In this document: positions 21,400 to 34,579 of the stretch, in pieces
Layout: every line of letters begins with the position of its first letter
Position numbering within the stretch: the first letter of the stretch is position 1
Source of the DNA: Sepioteuthis lessoniana
Taxonomy: Eukaryota; Mollusca; Cephalopoda; Myopsida; Loliginidae
Direction: 5' to 3'
DNA length: 64,000 bases
NCBI GenBank assembly: GCA_963585895.1
Contig: OY757904.1
Location: 85,803,043 to 85,867,042, forward strand
Program-made: the position numbers and the translations under genes
Notes under the pieces: generated by a model
What the model was told of the DNA's origin: nothing
Database searches by the model: none
The model's input: the letters and a program-made list of their open reading frames with translations, nothing else

Positions 21400-22010
21400 T
21401 GTTAGATTTTTACAATTCTCATATATGTAACCATAATTCAGCAAAAATGACACATTATAGTAAAATTCTTAGATTGGTTTGGTTTCTTTGCTTAATGGCA
21501 TATCATCCTTCATAGATTATTTAATGCCAAAGCCATTCTTGTAGAAGAACAGTAGTGGTACTATTTAACCCATAGCTAGGGGGATAAGGAGGTTCATACC
21601 TTTCCTAAGGATATTTGTCCAAAGGTGTATGTAATAGTGCAGTTGGAGTTTGGATGAGACTTCTCCTAAATTCTTATTAGAGCAATGCACTAAAATGTTT
21701 AACTTTGGATATGATGCAATTTTCAATCCAATTTATAACTGAATAAAAAATTTTGGTCGACTGGGTGGTTTTCATTTTCATAAAACATAAATTTTTAATC
21801 ATTCAAATTTTCATTATAACAACAATAAGAATGAAATGCTTTCTAGGATCATTCACATTTATATTATCATGGATCACTTTTACAACAGAAACCCGGTGGG
21901 TTTTAGGGGTTGTCTCATCTAAATAAAAGAGGATGTTTGTTTACCAGAAGGAAACAAATGGTTGAAATTACAAATTTTAATCAGTTTTTTACAGGAAATT
22001 TAATGGTACT
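21400..22010. repeat. old dispersed repeat D, copy 1 (carries a family B insertion)
   Basis: Similar at low identity to 23470-23850 and partly to 29990-30200. Shared landmarks include AATGACACATTATAGTAA, TAATTTATAACTGAAT-type and AAAAGAGGATGTTT, then AGGAAATTTAATGGTACTAT. Coding potential is not visible. The inverted family B copy at about 21476-21665 sits inside it, so this repeat is the older of the two. Confidence 0.55.
21476..21665 (-). repeat. SINE-like repeat family B, copy 5
   Basis: Reverse orientation. The tail complement at 21490-21535 (ATGGCATATCATCC..., TTTAATGCCAAAGCCATT) is followed by diverged body sequence (CTATTTAACCCATAGCT). The element is short for the family. Confidence 0.65.
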
Positions 22011-23469
22011 ATTTGTTTTGTATTAATCATGAAATTCACTATTGCATCATTATTTTGTATTAAACATTGTTGCCAACTTGCGTTTTTTTTAGTATGAGTT
22101 GTAGTAATCTGTAGTAATCTAGTAATCTGGTTTGAGTTAACAATGAATTTCAGTTGTTCATTTTCTTACTGAGCAGTTACAGTTAATTCCCTAAATCATA
22201 AATCCTAACTCAACACCTTCTTTGTGTTTGGGGAAGGAAAGACTAAAGAAATATAGTGGATTAGAGAAGTGTAGTTGAAGTAATACTTTTTGGATTTAAT
22301 TGTTTAGTAAGATAATGAAGTAAATCATTGAAACTTACTCTTATCTAAACAGTGAAAGATAGTAATTCATTTTTGTATAAATCTTTATACATTCCTAGAT
22401 AAATAATGAACATTTTCATGGATGTCTATTCTATACAAGCAATGATTGTTTTGTATTTAAAAGTTTCTTTGTAAATTATTGTTTGCAGTTTAAAATTTCC
22501 AAATAAAAATTGAAATAAATGATTTTTTAAAAAAGTTATTGCAAATTATCCTTTGTTTTTTAAAATCAAAAGTTAAGAAAAAAAGAGGAAAATTTTTTTT
22601 GCTATAAATCAACATAGAATATGAGGTTTGTTTTTATTGTGTTAGTTCAGTTTAAAGCAATACTTTGGCCCCCACAGATATTTTAAAAGAGTGTTAAGTT
22701 GTTTCATCAGTTGCAAATTATTGTTTATTGATGCAGGGGATTATTCTATATGAGAAATGCTTTTCTGCAGAAAATCTTCCGTTACTTACCACTAAAAGTA
22801 TATAAGCACAAATCTAAATTTTTATTTGTGTAGTGCTAGGTAAGTCAGCTAGTTAGCATCTAAAATTCATACTCTAATAATTATTTGTGGGAGAGAGGTT
22901 GTATTTAAGGTAAAAATGTATACAAAATTTTAATTAGAAATGAATTTATTTTGGTAAAAAATAACAGAAATAAGATATTTTTAATAATTACTTAAACATT
23001 ATAATGACTGAAATGATAAAATTTTGTGCAATATTTAAATAGTGAATAAAAGGACATAAAAATTAAACTGTAGATCCCAGAATATATCGTGAAAGTACAA
23101 AACTACAAATGTTACTCATGTGTGTATGACCAGGGGAACAGGATTATAACTAGACAATATATATAGAAAAATCTCTTTTTATAGTTGCCTTTTTATTGTG
23201 CTTGCTGTCTGACAAAATCTTAACCCTGTGTACTCTTAGCCCATAAGACCTCCTAATTAAAAAAATTTACAAAAATATTTGAACACAAAATACTTTTAAA
23301 CTTTGCTCCAAATTGTAGATGTCCTATGTAAAAGAAGTCTGTGAATAAATGATTGTTATATTAGTACTAGTAAAAAGTATTTGACATGATCTCTATGATC
23401 CTGAAATATTGTGTTTAAGGATTATTGAGAAATAAAAAAAAATTACACATTTGGTGATACTTTTCATTC
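22011..23469. other. unassigned AT-rich stretch upstream of AMACR exon 1
   Basis: No open frame of interest. A tiny tandem repeat of GTAGTAATCT lies near 22100. A segment near 22310-22345 (GAAGTAAATCATTGAAACTTACTCTTATC region) weakly resembles 43806-43840, hinting at another ancient repeat. Confidence 0.3.
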
Positions 23470-23850
23470 AAAACCGTAAGCCAACAAAAATGATACATCA
23501 TAATAAGATTTTTATTAAATCAATACATTTAAAATGTTTCAACTTTAAGAATAAAGCAATTTTTAGTCTAATTTACAACTGAACAATAATTTTTTGGAAG
23601 GAGGGGGTTTCTAACATGATTTTTTAATGATTCAGATTTTCAATATAATGGAGATAAGGATGAAATGCTAATTTGATATCCCATATCATTGTTTACTGTT
23701 GTTACAATTGGAATCCACTGGGTTTTACAGGTAATCAATTTTATATAAAAGAGGATGTTTATTGACCAAAAGAAACCAAATGGCTGAACTTATAAATTTT
23801 AAGCAACTTTTTTTTACAAGAAATTTAATGGTACTATTTTCTATTGGTGT
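23470..23850. repeat. old dispersed repeat D, copy 2
   Basis: Colinear with 21430-22010 apart from the family B insertion there: ACAAAAATGATACATCATAA, TTTAGTCTAATTTACAACTG, AAAAGAGGATGTTTATTGAC, AAGAAATTTAATGGTACTAT. It is diverged, with no coding frame. Confidence 0.55.
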
Positions 23851-24555
23851 TTGATAAAACAGTACTCAGCCTTATTAGTTCAAAACATTAAGATAATAAC
23901 TATAAATTCTGTGGCAAAAGATACATGAATTTTAGTACAGTTACTTGTGAATATACAAGAGTTATGAGCATATGTGAATCTTGCAAGTTAATTGATTCAA
24001 ATTATGAGTTTTTATAGATATGAAGTGGCTCCTGCAGTGTTTAAAAATATGACACTCCTTCCCTTGATAAAAAATAGTTTACTATATATGAAAAGATATT
24101 TTTAATCATTAATATGTTAATCATCACAAACTGATTTTATTTTACTACGTTTGGATTTGTAAAAAAAAAAAAAAAGGAAGTAAAGCAATGTTACTCAAAT
24201 GATTAAGGTTTTTGATTGGTAACATATCTATGCCAAAATATTACTTGTCAGAAAATATTAAGTGAACATTCATAATAATGTTAATCTGTGTTAGAAAAAT
24301 ATGAAGAATATATTAAAAGTTATCAAATTTAACAAAACCCATTGTAAAAAACATACAAATGTTTTGTATATTTGCCAATGAATATTTTGATAAATTTTAT
24401 ATTTGTATACATTCAACTTAGCTAGAGCAAATAAGAAATTCACAAATTGCGTAAAACTGAGACATTTTTCATGTATTTATAAAACTATTTTTCAGATACA
24501 GTGTATTAATTTTTCTATTTTTGAATATTGAATGTATTGGTTTTCTTTTTTTCAG

Positions 24556-24667
24556 ATTTATGGCTCTCAAGGGAATAAATGTACTAGAATTTGCTGGACT
24601 TGCTCCTGCCCCTTTTTGTGGCCTTATTTTGGCTGATTTTGGAGCTAGGGTGATTCGAATAGATCGG
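24556..24667 (+). CDS. AMACR: AMACR first coding exon
   Basis: A polypyrimidine tract and TTTCAG end at 24555, four bases before ATG 24560, so this exon is spliced to an untranslated exon further upstream. It encodes residues 1-36 ([20 protein letters not shown]... to VIRIDR). Donor GTAAAT starts at 24668, phase 0. An in-frame ATG at 24521 lies in the intron and is not used in this model. Confidence 0.93.
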
Positions 24668-26386
24668 GTAAATAGAAGAGAATTTTGTAGATTTGATTAT
24701 GGAATTTTTTAGAATGTGTTATTTTACCATATGTTGGAAATTAGAAATATTGAATTACCCTAATTAATAAAAACTATGAGTACTTACCTACATTACATAT
24801 TATGCTTAAGATGGTCACTAATCTTTATAAACTGTGTCATGTGATAGCCCACGGAGACGAAGAGGTAAGACTAATACTATCCTCCCGTGTTGAATTAGCA
24901 GTATCTAGCAGTCAAAAAAGTGACCGTTAAGAGAGAATGTGGGTCACAGAGGGGATAAACAGATGTTGGTACTTGATGACCTCACCCAGGTCGCCGGACA
25001 CCAAGGGGGAGAAGAGAGAAGCCAAATGATTGGCTGGGACCTCAAAACGGAAGTGGGGACCCCTTCCCCTCAGCGGAAGTAGATAGTAAGAAAGATTAGT
25101 TTTTGAGCAGGGTTCGTAGCGGGCGGACGAACCATAACCATTTTACTCCGGGTGGAAGACAAAAGAATTACTGAGACACGAAGGACCCCAGGCTCTTCAA
25201 GCCAGTGTAAAAAAAACAGAACAAAGTCTATTAGCCCGTGAAAGAAGAAAAGATTCTCCAGTGGAACCCCGTCGAAAAAAATATAAGATAAGTAACTTTG
25301 GGGCCATTTTCCTTTATACCCAAATTTCGTTTACCACTCTCTCTCTCTCAATTTGAAGAAAGATAAAAGTCAAGAAAAGACATTTATATTCGTGGACTGT
25401 CCAATTATTATATGTTTTGACACCTTGAAAGGTGTATATAACTGTAGTAAAGGAATTCATGTATTTTTATGTTACCATGTGGTCTATGTTGTTATTTCAT
25501 GCTTCTTTTCAGCTTCTATTCGCCTTATGTTATCTTGCTTAGAATTGTCCTATTAATTCTTAAAATATCACACGGGAAACCGGAGTTGCCGACTACTACA
25601 ATATTAATATTATTACGACTAAGACCTATAGGCCCGTATTCTTCTGTTATCTAAGGGAAAGAAGTTTAGCGGCCTGGTGGGTGTGTGATAGTGTGAAATT
25701 TGGAACCCCTTTGCCAGCGGCGGTCAGTCTGGCTCTAAATTAATCCCTCATGTAATATGCCAGTTCTTATATGCCTGAGAGAAAAACTCTGAACGAGGAC
25801 TTATTCCATAGGGGATCAAGTGCCAACCTGCCCCGTCTTCACACGTGCGAAAATAAAGTCCCGTTTTGGGATTTTAGCCAATTTGCCGTCACAACTGGAT
25901 AGTATTACTTAGGATGAACAATCTAGACCAAAACAAAAATGTAAACAAATCTCTGAAAGTTGCACTCATATAAGAAATATTTTTCTACAAAACCTACTAG
26001 AAAATTTTCATAAGATATTCATAATATAAAAGATATATTTGGTAAATCATTTTTATGTGGATTTATCTCTTATAATAACATTTAGCATTTGTAAGAATAG
26101 GTAAATTTTTATTTGACAAAAGACATAAAACTTCTAAAGAAAAAGTAATGGCTTTCTTATTTTACTAAAACATTATTGATCTTTAATTCAACATTACTCA
26201 TTAGACTGATAGGTCGCACTTAAAGCTGGAAATGTAGCATTCATTATTACTTCAAATGATTAAATGATTAAAAATAAGCAATAAAACTTTGATAAAAACG
26301 GATTTCATTTACAAATACTTTTATTGTGTTACTGTCAGTTTTATGTACCTAATCACCAGAAGTGTAAATATGTTTATTTTATAGGA

Positions 26387-26432
<46 letters not shown>

Positions 26433-29400
26433 AATAGAAGAGTACAAATATACATATGGTATTTAAAATATGTACCATATTTTTGGCAACTCATATTTAG
26501 ACAATTTAACTTCTTTATAGCCCTGAAAATAACAGTTGTAGACATCAAAATTCTCAGACTTAGCTTCCTAAGAGATTTTCTTGATGAGAGATTTAAATGC
26601 TTGGAAACATCATTGAGAACTTTACCTATTAACAGAGATGGCTAGCATGAGCTCTTTTGATTCTATACACTTGCAGTTTCATAAAATTTACCAACCAAAT
26701 GCAATATTGTTGACTTGCTGGAAAGTGTAAACTAGAGAAATTTCACACTGAATTTGTCTCTCACACATTTGTAAGATGTATATATGAAATAAGTTCATCA
26801 TTTGAAAACAATATAATGAAAGCAAAATAATGGATGTTTAAATGATGCTAACACATAATGCAATCATTTTATTTGCTAAATACTGTTGTCTTTAAATGCA
26901 TGGCTTATATTATAGCATAGAATTCATGCTCATGTAAATTCTACCCATTTATCCTTCAAGTTGCATATCTTATGAAACATTTTGTACATCTGTTAATACT
27001 TTTGATCTATATAGTATATTTTAGATACTAACCATTAAAACAAATAATTGTAAAAAAGTGTATTTTAAACTTTCAGATGAATGCTGGATTTGCTGCTGAT
27101 GTTCTTTGTCGTGGAAAACAGTCTATGAAAATTGATTTGAAACATCATCAAAGCATAGGAATTGTGAAGAGAATGTGCAAAAAATGTGATGTACTCATTG
27201 AACCTTTTCGACCAGGTAATCACTAAGGTTTATGGTAGGAGTATGAAATCTTTTTCTGTTTAAAGGCCAGGCCACATTCAATAAATTGCTTCTTTTTCAA
27301 GAAAGTATCGAGATGTCAGGTTATAAAATGGTGGTGTGCAGGGGCGGAGATGGGACTAGTGCTACTCGTGCCCGGCACGACCAATAACTCGGTCAATGTT
27401 ATTCAAAATGGATTAAAAATCATCCATTAATTTCAAGCAAACATACTTAGTCTGATCTCAATTAAATTACGTATCTATTCAAGTTTCGATAACTAAGTAG
27501 CCAAAAGTTCATAAATATATCTGGGAATAATACAACGATGCTGTTTTGAACGGATGGTCTTTGTCCGGCCACCGTCAGATTCATTGAACATCCCATAAAA
27601 TCGGCTATAATGTTGAACACCCGTTATCCGTGCCCAGCACTAGACCCTTATAATAACAGTAATGTTAGCGAAATCGCGCTTTTGGATGTAGCCAATAGAA
27701 AAAGCAAGCAAGATACTGTGCTCAAAAAAATTAGCACAACTGACAACTGACAACTGTCTTGGGAAGAGGGAGAGGGACTGAGAGAGAGAAAGAGAGAGAG
27801 AGGGGGGGGATAGCAGATTATAGCCGACGTCATCATCATCGCTATAGTAAATGTTGGTTAAACGGCGTGTTTTAATTCGTTTTTTCACTAACAGATCTCT
27901 ATTTCTTTAATGAATGTTGCATATATTACATTCTGTAACTAAAATTTGTTTATTTGAATACATTTTCAACAAATAATCTTTATTCTAAGCGAAATTGAAA
28001 CTACTAGCTGTGTCTGTGTATATTGTCATCAATTTCTTTATTCTAATAAACATATTTTTCTCGTCATAGTAATGAACATCTTCTCTTTTCTTCTATACTT
28101 TTGAAAGGAAAAAAAATTATCTTATCTACTGTATTAACAAGACTACAAATCATATAGTATCTGATTGTTTACAAAAAAAACACCATGCAAGGTATGTTTG
28201 TCAATCTGTGCTATACAATGGAGAATCACGCAATAGCAACTATGATGACTTACTTTGGGTCCACGGACCACGGGTTGGGAACTGAAGTTGACAGAGTGCG
28301 GGGTGGGGGCACGAGTAGCAAAAATAGGCTAGAGTCGCCACTGGAGGTGTGCAATTTTTATTAGTCTTTAGACATGACTGGAGAAAGCCATACTTGACTG
28401 TTTATAAGAGAGTTCTCACTTTGGTTTATGGAAACTGCTTTGTAGAAATATTGTCTCAAGAAATTAAGATTTCTGGCTATTAGTTCAGGTTAAAAGAGCA
28501 GTAAGGGTAACGCAAAACCAAACTTTATTAGACCTTATTTTTCCGATGCAAGTATCATTGGGGAACAAGAAAAGTTTTGATAAACAGGCAAAGATGGGCC
28601 TGTTTACCAAAACTTTTGTTTGCATTTGTATAATATAGGTATTGGGATAAAAATTATGTAATAAAAATAGAACATTTAAAATGTTTTATGGTGGTGACTT
28701 GAAGAAATTAATGAATATATGTGTTTTTAATTGTAGTATTTTTTTCTCTTTAAAAACTTACCCTTTATTGTTGTTTCCAAAACACACTGTTCTTTGATGT
28801 CATACAGATAATAACTTGAATGAGTTATGCTTAAAAAGCAACCAAAATCAAGAAAAAAGTGTGTTAAAATTAATGGTCATAATAAAAAATGATATATGAA
28901 ATCAAAATTTGTGTGTAAACAGAGAGGATGAAAGTAATGTCAATTTTTTTGTAATTACCTTAAACAAGATAGTCAAATCATATGAATCATTGAATTGTAT
29001 TACCTCTGTTCAATAATAGTTGTAACATTTGTACATTTTTGATTAGCAAATAACACTTATTAAAGGTTTATTTAAAAAAATATGGGTGTCTTTAAGTGAA
29101 ATGTTAAAATTTTTTTAATTGACAAGCTATTTAGGGGTGTAAGAAGTGTCATTGAACTTGAAAATCAACACATTCTTAGTATCACATTAAGTAGAATAAG
29201 TCCACTGAAAACTGTAAATTTATTTTATTGCCATTTCATCAAATATTGGCATTATCAAGATAATAACTGAAACTCAATAATAAATAAAACTCAAATAATA
29301 AATTCTATTTGTATTCTTTATTTATCTTAGTTATTAACATTGTTATATAGTAATACCTTTCAATATTCTCATATTTGATTTATTGCTGCAATGGTAAATT

Positions 29401-32400
29401 GATTAAATTTTATATAATTTTTTTAATGGTATTACAAGCCAATCAATGTCCGTGCCAAGTTCTATCAGAATATACCCAAATTATTCCTGCCTTTAATAAA
29501 TGAACTCACTTGTATATTTGAAAGTGAGCTCATTGCTTTAAATGTTTTGTTATTTATAAGATGACAGATTTTAATTTGTCACAGTGCAATCTTTTTTGTA
29601 AATGACAGAATAAAGGATGTCATATTAAAATATGACAGATGAAACTATGAATATTGACTGACTCATAACATAAATAAGATATTATATAAAACTATATTAA
29701 CTATAACTATATTGCAATGAATTATGTATGATAAGAATATAGGAAGGCACTGTTAAAACAATGCTATGAACAGAAACAATATTATTAACATAAAATACAA
29801 AAGGAATTTATTATTTAATGTATCTCTTTAGTTTCTATCATTATTTATTTTGATATTACTATTATGTGGACAAATATTAATAAAATAAATTTTCAATTTT
29901 CAGTGGTCTTATCTTACTTTTCTAATTAATTTCTTTATATGTAGTGAGATTTTTATTAAGAATTAAAAAAAAACAAATTTTTATTAAGAATTAAAAAAAA
30001 CAAAAACTTAGAGAATAAGACAATTTACAACCTGATTTATAAATGAATGATAATTTTATGGGGTTAGTGTTTGCACTGAATGACATTTTTTCATTATCCA
30101 AATTTTATATATAACAAAGATAGAAGCCTTCATTTCTTCCTATAGAGAATCATCAATATCATCATGGATTGCTCTTATAGGAACCCAAAAGATTCATGAA
30201 TTAAAATTAAATAATAAAGATCTTTGTATATTTTTTCTAATTTTTGCTTTTGTTCTGTTTCTAGGTGTGATGGAAAAGTTGGGGCTGGGTCCTCAGAATT
30301 TGATGTCTCTAAATCCTCAACTGATTTACACTCGATTATCTGGTTTTGGACAAAATGGTGCAATGTCCAAAACTGCTGGACATGACATAAATTTTTTAGC
30401 AACCTCAGGTAAATGTTAACTTTGTTTTATAAATGTTGAAATTTGTAAATTTGGCTGTTAATGTCTGCTTGAATATGATTGACTGTTTTGAAGTTGTACT
30501 GTAATCCCCCACCCCCACTATTATTTAAGTGAGACCTGCCAAGGGATCTCCCTCTTTTTTTGTTTCTTTTTTCAGCATGAGCAGAAGGCTTTGTCTGGCT
30601 CACTTACTTTGTGAGCTCTTGTTTATTTGCCATCAATTTTAGGCAGTTTTCTTGAGCAAGGTTGCTTGAGTAAAAGACCCATTAGTCACTTAGGCAAAGC
30701 CTCTTTTTCTTACAGGGTTTTTATTGTTACTTGTTGAAACTATAATCCTACTGCAGGCTATTTGTTTTTTTGGTATGTTGTCCTCTTCAAAAGAAAGTTG
30801 AGTCTAAGATCTGGAGACAGTATTATTGGACTTTTTGACGACAAAGGAAGCTGTTGTCTGGGTCAGAAGATGTGGTAAATGTCTCAGTAGTCTCAACAGA
30901 AGAAAATTCGAGTTGAAACAGAAAGATATTCATCTCTTGTGGAGGAGGCAGGGGTCTACTTGAGGTTCACGTAAGGAAATGGTAAACTTCGTTTTCAACA
31001 AGTTTACACAGGAAACTAGAAGAGCACAGTTGTCCAGGTTGATTCTTCATAAGAAAGAGACACTGAGAAAAGAATAAACCCTAAGAACAGGCTTCAAAAA
31101 GAACTTCGACATAAAATACCAAAGAATGGTATTTTATTGAAAAAAGTTAAACTGACAGTTGGTGGTTAATGGCATTGTTCGTTATATTTTTTAATACCCT
31201 TCTTTTTTTTGGTTATGATATTGTCATTACTTGAATCTATGTTATTTTTTCAATGTTTTCAATATGCATAGGGGAAAATATGCTAGAAATGAATTACTTT
31301 GTGGGAACTGGTTGTTTTTGTTTTTAAAAAATGTAGACACTCTTCTCTTTCAGATACGAAGTTAGCTTTCCCATTCCCCTTTTTTATCTACTTTATTTTT
31401 TATACATTTCTCTACCTTTTTGCCTAGCCTGACAGTTACTGCTAGATTTCTTGGGCTAGTGAGAGATAAAGCCTAGGATATTTTTTAAATTGAGCACATT
31501 TCTCATACTATCAAATAAATATTTGATAAGTGCTGATAAATCCATGTAAACTAAAAACTCTTAGTTGGTCAATGTTGTTGTTCTATAAAAGAAGTATAAG
31601 TGTATTTATCAACAATTAAATAAATGAACAAAAGCAAAATATGTCAAAATATTACACTGAAGGTAAATCTTTATATTGTGACGGTGCCATTAAATATTTA
31701 TCCCATTTTAAAGCGTATGAGGTCGGGAATAAAAGATTAAACATCCCCGGACGAGCAACCATTTAAAAGCGTATGGGAACTGGTGCATAAAAATATTGTA
31801 TTTATTCCCAACGGGGGTTTATTTTTCGCACGTGTGAAGACGGGGCAGCCTTGCACTTGATCCCTCGCAAAATAAGTTCCAGTTAAGATTCCCTTTTTGG
31901 GTGTAGGGGAACTGGCAGATTATGTGGGAGTTAATTTGAGGCTAGACTGACCGCCGCTGGCAAGGGGTTTCCAAATTTCACGTTACACACCCACCCACCA
32001 GACCACTACCTCTTCCTACCTCTAGGATAATGGAAGATTTGGCCCTCTAGGTTTAGATAAAATAATATTAATTATAGTAGTCAACAATTCCAGTTTCCCG
32101 TGTAATATTTTCAAAGGCGAGTAGGACGTGAGCAAGAATAAATTGAGGCGAATGAAGCTGAAAAGGGAGCATGCAAAAGACAACTTAATAGGCAGACAAC
32201 ACAATGAATAAATTTCAACACGTGGGGACATTAAAGTATAACAAGGTTTTTAATACACACGGACACACACGTGTCGGCTATATTATCAGTGGATAATGCA
32301 TAAATACAAATGTCTTTCTTCCTTATTCTTTTCTTTCTACCTTTTTTAAATTGAGAGAGAGAGATAGAGAGAGTATGTAATTTCAGTACTTAGGAAGGGT

Positions 32401-34538
32401 GTAGGGAGAAACAGTCTTAATGTTTACTTAGCTTTTTGGCGGGTTCCTTCTGAGAGTATTTTCTCTTTTACGGGCTAGCAGGATTTTATACGGCTTTGGC
32501 TTGAAGGCATCAGTTCTTCTTGTCCAAGAGCTCTATTTTGCTTCTTCACCCGGAGTCTTGGCCACAGTGTCCACACATCTTGTCACCCCAACTGCTGTCC
32601 TAAAACTGATATTCTTTATCCCTATTTCCACTGACGAAAAAGGGTGCTACTTCTGCTTTAGGATTCCGGCCAATCGTTTAGCCTCTTACTTCTTCCCTGT
32701 CAGTAATTGCCCTGTCAGGCGATTCATTCGGACTACTATCTCTTCCACCCGGGCGAGGTTACGGGGTATAGATAGCTTGACCCACATTCTTTTCTTCCTT
32801 CAACGGCTGGCCGAAGTTGACCTATATTCCTTATTCCTCTTTTAACGGTCAGTCTTTGGCAGCCTGCTAATTCAAACACGGAGGGGTAGGGGAAGTTTCT
32901 TATTTCTCTCCTCTCAGTGGTAGACCATGTGACAATATCCATTTTGATTTTGTGTACAATTTTGATGGTAAATAAAGAAGAAAAAATAAGTATTCTAAAA
33001 TATAAAGATACGATTAATTTATTAGATGAAAGAAAAGAATTTATATTTAGGTGTTGACAGAAATAAATTCATAATATGATATTGAATTATAATTTTAACA
33101 TTGAGCTATGTTAAACAAATACATAAACAATGTTTACAATTTTTTATTTTTTATCTTTTACTTTTTTAACATTTTTTTAATAATCTAGTTAAAATTATAG
33201 ATGATATGTTTAAAGTAAGATAGTATTTTGATTAAATTATGTATAGTTATGCTATAACATGATGAGTTTTAAAGAATTTCTAATTATAAGGTTTTTATAT
33301 AAAAAATTTTTATTATTCAAAATTTTAGGTAACACTTTAGTTTAATGTTTACCCCAGTGCAATTTATATGCAGAATTAAGACTGAAATATGTTCCTGAAT
33401 AAATTTAATCTTTAATCCCTGTTTTTTAAAAAAAATATAGATTAGTAGTGGTTAAAAAAAATACAATTTTATAGTGGCACGACATGATGATGATACGGAC
33501 CAATTTATAATTCTTGACAAGAAATTAAAATTTCTATATCAATATATTTTATCTGAAAATCGCACATAAATTTTATACAATAGCATTAAGAATTTTTATT
33601 CAATTTAAGTATTTGTCCCACTTAAAAAATTAAATAGTATATGTACTGCCAAAAATGGAGTTAAAATTTTTAGTTGAACTAAATTGTTTTAAGCATAAAC
33701 AATATAAAGAAAAAAGAGGGGAACAAACTATTAAAGGATTCACCCCATTTAAAAATTAAAAATTAAATAACTATAGTATTAAAATAAATATAAATAAATG
33801 TATATTACTTGACTAATGGTGGTATTATTAACAGATTAAAATGATGGATAAAGTATCATCTGTTAACTTTTCAAAAAATTCAAATTAACATCGATATCAG
33901 TAAATTTTGAACAATTAAACATCTGATTGAAATTAAATTAAAATACAAATAGAAGTAATGTGATACTACAGGATTTCTAAAAAATGCATATTGAAAATAG
34001 AAAAAAAAAAAAAAAAAAAAAAAATAAACTTAAAATTCAATGGATAAAAAAGATGGATAAAATATCCAAAAATATACATAGATATCAGTAAATTTTAAAT
34101 TAAACATTTGATTATATTTAAATTGAAATACCAACAGAATAAGGTAATACCACTAGATTCTTAAAGAATATGTACAAGAAATAGAAAAAATTAAAATTTT
34201 AAAATAAATTTGAAATCCAAAATTTGAAATGAAATTCTAATAAAAACTTTGAAACAGGAAACCTGTTTATTAATAAGAAATAAAAAAGATTAATTACAGC
34301 AGACAAATGAAAGTTAAGAAAATAATGGATTTACCTATTATATATTGGAAGATTTTCTAAGCTGAAATGTTTAAATATAGATATGTCTTTTTAAAAATAT
34401 TATGACTCCTTGAACCTTACATAAGGTGAAATGTTTGTGGCTAAAAAGAAACAAATTTCTGTTCAAATCCATCTGAAGAGCCAGTTAATATAGTGGTGAA
34501 ATAAATTCATAATGGAGTATATCTATTAATTTTCTAGT

Positions 34539-34579
<41 letters not shown>

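Noticed and set aside
24521-24559. Upstream in-frame ATG as the AMACR start
   Set aside because: It precedes the splice acceptor ending at 24555. The conserved N-terminus [11 protein letters not shown] starts at 24560.
32501-32845. 114-codon open frame
   Set aside because: It lies inside the reverse solo LTR 31677-32934 and has no domain or codon evidence.
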